DNA of 10,468 nucleotides, from contig CAMGKS010000035.1 in the NCBI GenBank assembly GCA_946056785.1, positions 1 to 10,468 on the forward strand, given 5' to 3'. The notes beneath the pieces were generated by a model. The model did not search any database and was not told where the DNA came from. It saw only the letters and a list, made by a program, of their open reading frames with translations. Shown here piece after piece: positions 4,340 through 10,468 of this stretch (the first letter of the stretch is position 1; every line of letters starts with the position of its first letter). Origin of the DNA: an uncultured Clostridia bacterium (GTDB lineage: Bacteria > Bacillota > Clostridia > Christensenellales > CAG-917). A program made the position numbers and the translations under genes.

Positions 4340-7300
4340 ATGGAAAAAAATCAAGAAAATATAAAAAAAGATTATTTTATCGGTCTTGATATTGGCACGG
4401 ATTCGATAGGTTGGGCAGTGACCGACACTGAATACAATCTGTTAAGAGACAAAGGCAGTGATTTTTGGGGTACGTACTTGTTTGAGGCAGCCGAAACGGC
4501 AAAAGAGCGCAGAGGATATAGGACGAGCCGACGCAGACAGCAACGTGCGAGAAACAGAATTCTTATGTTGCAGGAATTGTTTAAGGAAGAGATAGCTAAG
4601 GTTGATCCTACTTTCTTTGTGCGACTTAACAACAGTAATCTGTTGCTTGAAGATAAAGACGAGAGGGCAAAATCGATTCAGACGTTGTTTTCGGACGCCG
4701 ATTTTTCCGACGCTGAATTCTTTACAAAATATCCTACGATATCTCATTTAAGAAAAGCGTGTATTGACGGAGAGGTCACCGACGTGCGTATGCTGTATCT
4801 TGCAATCAGCCATATTTTGAAGCACAGGGGACACTTTTTGTTTGAAGGACAAAGCTTTTCTGCCAATGATACGACGACTGCCAAAAACGCTCTTTTTGAA
4901 ATTGCCGACATTGTTGAAGAAAACTTTGACGTGCACTTACATCTCGATAACCTTGACGACGTCTTTAACGAGTTAAGAAGCAAAGACACAAAAAACGATA
5001 AATATAACAAATTAAAAACGATTTTTAACGTCGAAAAGGGCGATAAAATCATTCCTGCGTTGATAGGAGCGATTTGCGGAAAAACAGTAAACGTAAAAGA
5101 TATTTATGTCGATTACGACGGCGAACCGAATAAGATATGTTTTGATACGACTAATTTCGACGAGGAAGTATTACCGCTGCTCGAAACCGCTTTGGGGAGT
5201 GACGCAATGGAACTTATTTCGCGTCTTAAAGCCGTTTACGACTGGATGGTGTTGGATAAAATTTTAGCCAGCGAAAAATTCATATCTGTGGCAAGAGTAA
5301 AATCTTATGAAAAACATAAAGCTGATTTAGAGCGGCTTCGTGATTGGGTTAGAAATAACAGAGACGACAAATGGTATAAATTGACGTTCCGCATTCAACA
5401 GGATAACAAAGACAGCGAGTCGGAAGACGGCGAAACGAAGCAAAAAGAGAAGAAAAAGAAATTTAATAATTATGCCAGATATATCGGAATGGATAAACAA
5501 AAGCATTATGAAAGCTGTTCTAAACAGGATTTTTATAAGTTCTTGAAATCCGATTTGAAAATCGACGATAAAGAAATTCTTGCCGAAATTGAAGACGGCA
5601 GCTTTTTGCCGAAACAGATGTCTGCGGAAAATTGTATCATTCCGTATCAGGCACATTTAATGGAACTTGAAGAAATTCTGAGAAACGAGGCAAAACATTT
5701 TCCGTTTTTGAATAGCGTCAGCGATTCTATGACGGTTGCTGAAAAGATAATCAAACTTATGACGTTCAGAATTCCTTATTACGTTGGCCCGCTTAAAACC
5801 TATTCAAAAGGTGATAAATTTAATTGGGTGGTAAAAAAGGAGGGCGAAGAAAAGACCAAAGTCACGCCGTGGAATATCGATAACGTTGTCGATAAGGACG
5901 CTTCCGAAAAAGAGTTTATAAGGCGTATGACGAGAAAGTGCACGTATATAAAAGGCGAAGACGTATTGCCGGAAAATTCGCTTATTTATAAAGAATACGT
6001 GTTTTTAAACGAGCTTAACAATTTAAGAATAAACGGTGAGAAAAATTTAAAAGCGAAAACTATAATATACGAAAAGGCTAAAACCGTTAAAAAAGTTACT
6101 TTGAAATTGTGTTTAAAATGGCTTAAAGAAGCAGGGGAAATTGAAAAAGACGCGACGGTAGAAAACGTTTTTTCGGGTCTGAACGGAGATTTTCAAAATT
6201 CGCTTGGAGTATATTGCACCTTTAAGGGAATTTTAAACAATCTTGTCGAGACGCATTCTGAAACGTGTGAAGAGATTATTTTTCTTATTACCGTTATAAG
6301 CGATAAAAATCGTCTTGAGAAAAAGCTGAGGGAGCTTAATGCGAAAAAGGGAAACGTTTTGTCCGATGAAATGATTAAAAGCCTTAAAGGTTTGAATTAT
6401 TCTAAGTGGGGGAATTTCTCAAAGAAATTACTCACGGAAATCGAGGGGGTTAATCCTGAAAGCAGAGAAGTGGTAAACCTCATTGAAGCGTTACGCACCA
6501 CAACCTACAATTTTATGGAAGCGTATCATAAGTTTGGCTTTGCAAAGAAGGTGGAAGAGCTAAACGGCGAGATTTTATCCGATGGAAAAATAACGTACAA
6601 AACCGTTGATAATCTTTATTGCTCTCCGAGCGTAAAACGAGCAATATGGAGAAGTATTTGCTTAGTCAATGAAATCGTTAAGATTGAAGGTTGTCCGCCT
6701 AAAAAGTTATTCATTGAAATGGCAAGAGATAAGGCGGATAACGGTAAAAAAGGCTTGGTGGAAAAGTCGAGAAAGGATAAGATTCTTGAGAAAGCGAACG
6801 TTATTTTCAAAAACAAAGAAATAATTGAAGAAATCAAAAATACTCCGGAGAAGAATTTCAGCAGAGGAAGACGCGGAGACGTTTTATATTTATATTATAT
6901 GCAAGGCGGAAAGTGTGCGTATACCGGCGAATCGATAGACCTGAAAAATGCACTTGAAGGAAATGAACTATTTGATAGAGATCACATTTATCCGCAATCG
7001 AAGATAAGAAAAGACGATAGTTTGGATAATCTTGTGCTTGTTAAAAAGACTCAGAACGTTGACGTTAAAAAAGACATATATCCTATTCCTGCAAGTATCA
7101 GGGATAATATGCGTCCTACGTGGGATGCATGGGTACGCAACGGGCAAATCAGCCGTGAAAAATATTATCGTCTGACAAGAACAAAACCTTTGACTGCCGA
7201 TGAAAAAGCCGCATTTATTGACCGTCAACTTGTTGAAACTCGTCAAAGCACGAAAGAAGTAGCGACACTTATGAAAGAATTGTTGCCGGAAACCGAAGTT

Positions 7301-8437
7301 GTTTACGTAAAAGGAGGTAACGTAAGCGATTTCAGGCAAGAAAAGAAGTTGGTTAAGGTCAGAGAATTAAACGATTTACATCATGCAGCCGACGCCTATC
7401 TTAATATTGTCGTTGGTAACGTTTTTAACGTAAAATTCGGTCATAATTCTATTAACTATTTTAAGGACAAGGAAAACAGAGGCGAGGCTGACGACATAAA
7501 GGATATTTTCGGGAAGGACTTATACGGGGCATGGAAGGTTAGCGACACGAATAGGATAATAGATACTGCCGGAAAGAATTCTGCAAGAGTTGTAAGATTT
7601 ACGCATGAAGAGTCCGGACAAATGTTTAAATTGCAAATTGTTAAGGCTGGGAAAAACGATAAGTTGATTCCGCTTAAAAAGAGCGGTCCGATGACTGACA
7701 CGAAAAAATACGGCGGATACGACGGAAAAAAGGTCGCGCATTTCATGCTTGTCCGAAGCGATAATAAAAAAGGAAAAAAACAGCTGTCTCTTGAAGCGAT
7801 GACGGTGTATGAAGATAGAAGCGTCGGTAAAGACGTGGAAAATAAAATAGCGTATTTAAAGCGTCTCGGTTTAGTTAATCCTGAGATTTTGATCGACTAC
7901 ATAAAGACGGATACTCTTATATCTTTAAACGGTACTTATGCATACGTGCGAGGCATTACCGGTGAACAAATAATTTTGCGTAATGCAAACGAGCTAACGC
8001 TTGATTATGAAAACGCGGCTTATCTTAAAAAAATTATGAACTTGTTCAAAGATAAGGAAAAATATCATTTAAACATGTTGGATTTAAACGATATGATTAC
8101 GGCAGAATCGAATTTGAAACTTTATGACGCAATTATGACGAAATTAAAATCCGACAAATTTAAAGGCTTTAGCAACATATCATTGCAGACTGAACTTTTA
8201 GAAGCACGTAGAGCAGAATTCCAAAAATTGAATCTGGAAGACCAATGCGTAGTTATTAACGAAGTTTTAAAGCTCGGAAAGTGCAATTCCGAAACATCGG
8301 ATTTATCCAAACTAGGCGGATCCAGACATGCCGGTGTGCTGAGAATGCAGAAGGAATTGTCAAAAGGGATAAAGATGATATTTACGTCGCCTACAGGTCA
8401 TTATAAGAGAGTTGTAGATTTCGATAAGTTCTTATGA
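4340..8437 (+). CDS. cas9: CRISPR-associated endonuclease Cas9 (type II-A)
   Basis: This 1365-residue protein is an RNA-guided DNA nuclease that cuts both strands of DNA matching a spacer. RuvC-I is at the N-terminus (YFIGLDIGTDSIGWAVTD, catalytic D17). The arginine-rich bridge helix follows (about 53-80, ERRGYRTSRRRQQRARNR). The recognition lobe spans about 90-770. RuvC-II holds E793 in FIEMARDKAD. The HNH domain has DRDHIYPQS with D881 and H882, plus N897 and N906. RuvC-III has LHHAADAY with H1015 and D1018. The C-terminal PAM-reading region runs from roughly 1140. These align with D10, E762, H840, N863, H983 and D986 of S. pyogenes Cas9, so both nuclease sites look intact. Length is normal for II-A. 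A charged low-complexity stretch (about 358-374) in the recognition lobe may be a lineage insertion. The ATG has only a weak AGGA very close upstream, but the conserved start just after it fits. First gene of the operon; overlaps cas1 by 4 nt. Confidence 0.97.
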   Translation: MEKNQENIKKDYFIGLDIGTDSIGWAVTDTEYNLLRDKGSDFWGTYLFEAAETAKERRGYRTSRRRQQRARNRILMLQELFKEEIAKVDPTFFVRLNNSNLLLEDKDERAKSIQTLFSDADFSDAEFFTKYPTISHLRKACIDGEVTDVRMLYLAISHILKHRGHFLFEGQSFSANDTTTAKNALFEIADIVEENFDVHLHLDNLDDVFNELRSKDTKNDKYNKLKTIFNVEKGDKIIPALIGAICGKTVNVKDIYVDYDGEPNKICFDTTNFDEEVLPLLETALGSDAMELISRLKAVYDWMVLDKILASEKFISVARVKSYEKHKADLERLRDWVRNNRDDKWYKLTFRIQQDNKDSESEDGETKQKEKKKKFNNYARYIGMDKQKHYESCSKQDFYKFLKSDLKIDDKEILAEIEDGSFLPKQMSAENCIIPYQAHLMELEEILRNEAKHFPFLNSVSDSMTVAEKIIKLMTFRIPYYVGPLKTYSKGDKFNWVVKKEGEEKTKVTPWNIDNVVDKDASEKEFIRRMTRKCTYIKGEDVLPENSLIYKEYVFLNELNNLRINGEKNLKAKTIIYEKAKTVKKVTLKLCLKWLKEAGEIEKDATVENVFSGLNGDFQNSLGVYCTFKGILNNLVETHSETCEEIIFLITVISDKNRLEKKLRELNAKKGNVLSDEMIKSLKGLNYSKWGNFSKKLLTEIEGVNPESREVVNLIEALRTTTYNFMEAYHKFGFAKKVEELNGEILSDGKITYKTVDNLYCSPSVKRAIWRSICLVNEIVKIEGCPPKKLFIEMARDKADNGKKGLVEKSRKDKILEKANVIFKNKEIIEEIKNTPEKNFSRGRRGDVLYLYYMQGGKCAYTGESIDLKNALEGNELFDRDHIYPQSKIRKDDSLDNLVLVKKTQNVDVKKDIYPIPASIRDNMRPTWDAWVRNGQISREKYYRLTRTKPLTADEKAAFIDRQLVETRQSTKEVATLMKELLPETEVVYVKGGNVSDFRQEKKLVKVRELNDLHHAADAYLNIVVGNVFNVKFGHNSINYFKDKENRGEADDIKDIFGKDLYGAWKVSDTNRIIDTAGKNSARVVRFTHEESGQMFKLQIVKAGKNDKLIPLKKSGPMTDTKKYGGYDGKKVAHFMLVRSDNKKGKKQLSLEAMTVYEDRSVGKDVENKIAYLKRLGLVNPEILIDYIKTDTLISLNGTYAYVRGITGEQIILRNANELTLDYENAAYLKKIMNLFKDKEKYHLNMLDLNDMITAESNLKLYDAIMTKLKSDKFKGFSNISLQTELLEARRAEFQKLNLEDQCVVINEVLKLGKCNSETSDLSKLGGSRHAGVLRMQKELSKGIKMIFTSPTGHYKRVVDFDKFL

Positions 8438-9300
8438 GTTTCAGGACCGTGGTCATAACAAAAAGAAGTAAGCTTGAATATAAGCTCGGTTTTTTAGTGT
8501 GTCGTGGCGAAGAGACGAAAAAAGTATTCGTTTCAGAAATTTCCAATTTGATTGTGGAATCTACAACCGTATCGATGACAACGGCACTGCTTGCCGAGCT
8601 TATACGCAATAAAGTGAACGTGATATTTTGCGATGAAAAGCACAATCCTTTTTCTCAATTGGTTTCGCTGCAAGGACGATATAACAGTAGCGGAAAGATG
8701 AAAAAACAAATAGAATGGTCAAATGCGGCAAAAGAACTCGTATGGACAGAAATAGTAAAGTTTAAAATTTTAAATCAAAGCAAATTTTTGTACGACCTTG
8801 GATTTGAACAGTATAAAATGTTAGAAAATTACGTCGACGAGTTGCAGCCGGGCGATAAAACTAATCGTGAAGGGCATGCGGCAAAAGTTTATTTCGACGC
8901 TCTTTTCGGAATTGATTTTAAAAGGGGAGATAAAACTTTTATAAACAATGCGTTAAATTACGGCTATTCGATTTTATTATCTGCATTTAACCGTGAAATT
9001 GTGGCACTTGGATATAACACGCAACTTGGCATCAATCATAAAAACGAATTTAACTTTTTCAACCTTTCGTGCGACTTGGTTGAACCTTTCAGACCGATAG
9101 TCGACAGAATGGTGTTTTCGATAGAAAGCGATGAATTGAATTCGGACGTAAAGCACGAACTTTGCGAATTGTTTTCAAAGGCGATTAAAATAAACGGGAT
9201 AACGGTTACGTTGGAAGAGGGAATAGCGATATATTTAAAGGGAGTTTTTTCTGCTCTTGAAACAGAGGACGTTTCCACCGTAATAAATTATGAGCTATAG
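8434..9300 (+). CDS. cas1: CRISPR integrase Cas1
   Basis: This 288-residue protein is the catalytic subunit of the Cas1-Cas2 complex that inserts new spacers at the leader end of the array. The metal-binding residues are present: E146 in NREGHAAKVYF, H202 in GINHKNEFN, and E217 in CDLVEPFRP. The N-terminal beta-rich domain (about 1-80) and the helical catalytic domain (about 95-288) are complete, and length is typical of type II Cas1. The ATG overlaps the cas9 stop as ATGA, so translation is probably coupled; no separate ribosome site is evident. Confidence 0.96.
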   Translation: MSFRTVVITKRSKLEYKLGFLVCRGEETKKVFVSEISNLIVESTTVSMTTALLAELIRNKVNVIFCDEKHNPFSQLVSLQGRYNSSGKMKKQIEWSNAAKELVWTEIVKFKILNQSKFLYDLGFEQYKMLENYVDELQPGDKTNREGHAAKVYFDALFGIDFKRGDKTFINNALNYGYSILLSAFNREIVALGYNTQLGINHKNEFNFFNLSCDLVEPFRPIVDRMVFSIESDELNSDVKHELCELFSKAIKINGITVTLEEGIAIYLKGVFSALETEDVSTVINYEL

Positions 9301-9610
9301 GTATATGAGATTGATAGTGTTTTTTGATTTGCCAACGATAACCAGCGAAGACGTAAGAGAGTATAACCGATTCAGGAAATATCTTATAAAAAGCGGATTT
9401 GTGATGATGCAGGAGTCAATATATACTAAAATTGTTTTAAACAATACCGTAAGCGAGACGTTAAAATCTGGCATAAGGAAAAATAAACCGAAAAAGGGGC
9501 TTGTGCAAATTCTTGTCGTTACGGAAAAACAATTTCAAAAAATCGAATACGTTTGCGGAGAAAGGCAATCGACCGTTATTGACAGCGATGATAGGTTGGT
9601 AATTTTATGA
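9290..9610 (+). CDS. cas2: CRISPR adaptation protein Cas2
   Basis: This 106-residue small ferredoxin-fold protein forms the central dimer of the Cas1-Cas2 integration complex. The start MSYRYMRLIVFFDLP matches the well-known type II-A Cas2 N-terminus, with the conserved Asp at D13, so the first ATG (9290) is preferred over the inner one at 9305. KNKPKKGLVQILVVTEKQF (about 64-82) and SDDRLVIL at the C-terminus are also characteristic. It overlaps cas1 by 11 nt and csn2 by 4 nt, placing it in the same message. Confidence 0.95.
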   Translation: MSYRYMRLIVFFDLPTITSEDVREYNRFRKYLIKSGFVMMQESIYTKIVLNNTVSETLKSGIRKNKPKKGLVQILVVTEKQFQKIEYVCGERQSTVIDSDDRLVIL

Positions 9611-10272
9611 TGCTAAGTCATATTGAATTTGAAGAACCGTTTAAAATTGAAACGGGTGTAGTTAACGTGCTTGTGATAGAAAAGCCGTCGCTTATGTATA
9701 AATACGTTTCGGAGTTAAACGGACAACTTAACGGTGAAGAAGGCAATTTCATTTTGGATAACGTAAAAGACTTTTATATGCTAACGAATTATTTCGCCTC
9801 TTTTATAAACGATAAAAAAGTTTTAAACAAACTATATCAAAAATTGTCCGAACTGGTAGCCGGTGATTTTGTTCAGGAATATGCCGAAATACAATCGAAA
9901 ATATGCATTCTTTTTGATAAGCTTAATGCAGAATCTTACGTTCCGCTTACGTATATGGCAGAGGCGTTGCCGACAGAGTTGTTTAAAAGTTATTGCGTAA
10001 AAGTTGAAGAAGATACGAAACTTTTAGACAGGTTAATTTCGTTTGTTACAATCGCAGCGACGCTTTTAAAAATCAAATGTTTGTTTTTCGTAAATTTAAA
10101 AAGTTTTCTTGACAGTGAAGAGTTGGTTAAGCTTTATAAAGCGGCGGAACTAGAAGAAGTGGCACTATTTTTGTTTGAAAATAAATGTGAGGAGGTTTTA
10201 AAGGAGGAAAAAGTAAGAATAATTGATAAAGATTTATGTGAAATAGCTATTGAAAGAAAAGATTATGTTTGA
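9607..10272 (+). CDS. csn2: Csn2, type II-A adaptation protein
   Basis: This 221-residue protein marks the locus as type II-A. Csn2 forms a calcium-dependent tetrameric ring that slides on double-stranded DNA ends and works with Cas1, Cas2 and Cas9 in taking up new spacers. Sequence drift in this family is high, but several points fit: the N-terminal FEEPFKIETGVVNVLVIE strand region (about 8-25), the long helical middle, and the core KCLFFVNLKSFLDSEELVKL (157-176) followed by EEVALFLFEN (183-192). Length matches the short S. pyogenes type (about 220). Its ATG overlaps the cas2 stop (ATGA); a second ATG follows directly, so the start could be one codon later. It is the last gene of the operon, and its final codons contain the array promoter. 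Confidence 0.92.
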   Translation: MMLSHIEFEEPFKIETGVVNVLVIEKPSLMYKYVSELNGQLNGEEGNFILDNVKDFYMLTNYFASFINDKKVLNKLYQKLSELVAGDFVQEYAEIQSKICILFDKLNAESYVPLTYMAEALPTELFKSYCVKVEEDTKLLDRLISFVTIAATLLKIKCLFFVNLKSFLDSEELVKLYKAAELEEVALFLFENKCEEVLKEEKVRIIDKDLCEIAIERKDYV

Positions 10273-10278
10273 TAAAAT
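10250..10278 (+). promoter_or_regulatory. CRISPR array (pre-crRNA) promoter
   Basis: The -35 TTGAAA (10250-10255, 5/6), a 17-nt spacer and the -10 TAAAAT (10273-10278, 5/6) with a TGn extension (10270-10272) form a strong predicted promoter. The -35 and spacer lie inside the csn2 coding end. The start is expected near 10285, giving a leader RNA of about 53 nt before repeat 1. Confidence 0.7.
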
Positions 10279-10337
10279 ATAAAAAAGGTACCGTTTAGAT
10301 TTTCTATGTGTGGTTCATAAAAATGCTCAAATTTGAG
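10279..10337 (+). promoter_or_regulatory. CRISPR leader with integration anchor
   Basis: This is the non-coding leader between csn2 and repeat 1. Its last seven bases, ATTTGAG (10331-10337), match the leader-anchoring sequence that directs spacer insertion in streptococcal II-A systems. They form half of a perfect 12-bp palindrome, CTCAAATTTGAG (10326-10337). TACCGTTTAGATT (10289-10301) and ATGCTCAAAT (10323-10332) are complementary to two parts of repeat 1, so the leader RNA can fold onto it. Confidence 0.75.
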
Positions 10338-10468
10338 GTTTGAGTATGGTGTTAATCTAAATGGTAGTAAAACGAATAAAATGGTAGAGAACAAATTATG
10401 CAAGTTTGAGTATGGTGTTAATCTAAATGGTAGTAAAACTTAAGTAACTAACGAATATTAGTAATATA
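10338..10468 (+). CRISPR. Type II-A CRISPR array, leader-proximal end (truncated by window)
   Basis: Two identical 36-bp repeats lie at 10338-10373 and 10404-10439. They begin GTTTGAGTATGG, continue GTGTTAATCTAAATGG and end TAGTAAAAC. Spacer 1 (10374-10403) is 30 bp. After the second repeat 29 bp remain, consistent with spacer 2 cut one base short if it is also 30 bp; alternatively the array ends here. The leader and promoter lie on the left, so transcription runs with the cas genes and spacer 1 is the newest. The repeat pairs with the tracrRNA encoded before cas9, confirming that array and genes belong together. Spacer targets cannot be identified without a search. Confidence 0.95.

Noticed and set aside
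5327..5656. Long minus-strand open frames across cas9 (e.g. here, 6968-7339, 7456-7746)
   Set aside because: Shadow frames of the strongly supported cas9 coding sequence, with no motifs or ribosome sites of their own.
4340..10272. A type II-B or II-C assignment, or a new Cas9-associated effector
   Set aside because: csn2 is present and cas4 is absent, all four genes are standard II-A members, and there is no extra gene inside the operon.

Overview
This window most likely comes from a low-GC member of the Bacillota (Firmicutes). The DNA is A+T rich, TAA/TGA/TAG all act as stops (standard code), and the main feature is a type II-A CRISPR-Cas system of the kind common in Bacilli and Clostridia. 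The sequence does not allow a species-level call. No database search was possible; family names rest on recognised motifs.

Left part (1-2520). The window opens in the last 27 codons of a gene with a phage tail-collar-like C-terminus. A LicD-family transferase gene follows (334-1164), with its own promoter, a roughly 200-nt 5' leader and a clear terminator. Next is a radical SAM gene of the YhcC/TIGR01212 type (1468-2385), also closed by a terminator. These look like ordinary single-gene units.

Middle part (2521-4339). A WYL-domain transcription regulator (2684-3670) lies just upstream of the CRISPR locus. Its end overlaps a possible 59-residue small protein. The gap before cas9 holds a purine-rich block of four 24-bp tandem repeats. 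It also holds a tracrRNA gene on the minus strand (about 4297 to 4183), whose anti-repeat, three hairpins, terminator and promoter can all be read directly. The tracrRNA promoter and the likely cas9 promoter share bases on opposite strands.

Right part (4340-10468). cas9, cas1, cas2 and csn2 overlap one another by 4, 11 and 4 nt and form one operon. A strong promoter in the end of csn2 drives a short leader and a CRISPR array with 36-bp repeats. The array is cut by the window end after two repeats and most of a second spacer. Cas1, Cas2 and Csn2 (with Cas9) would insert new spacers next to the leader. The tracrRNA would pair with each repeat, and Cas9 would use the matured guides. All catalytic residues checked in Cas9, Cas1 and Cas2 are present, so the system appears intact.

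The most interesting points lie in the non-coding DNA. The leader carries a diverged reverse copy of the repeat that can fold onto repeat 1. The tracrRNA 5' end can form a hairpin that competes with its own anti-repeat. The octamer AATCTAAA sits at the -10 edge of the WYL-regulator and cas9 promoters and also inside the repeat. The protein machinery itself is a known class, not a new one.
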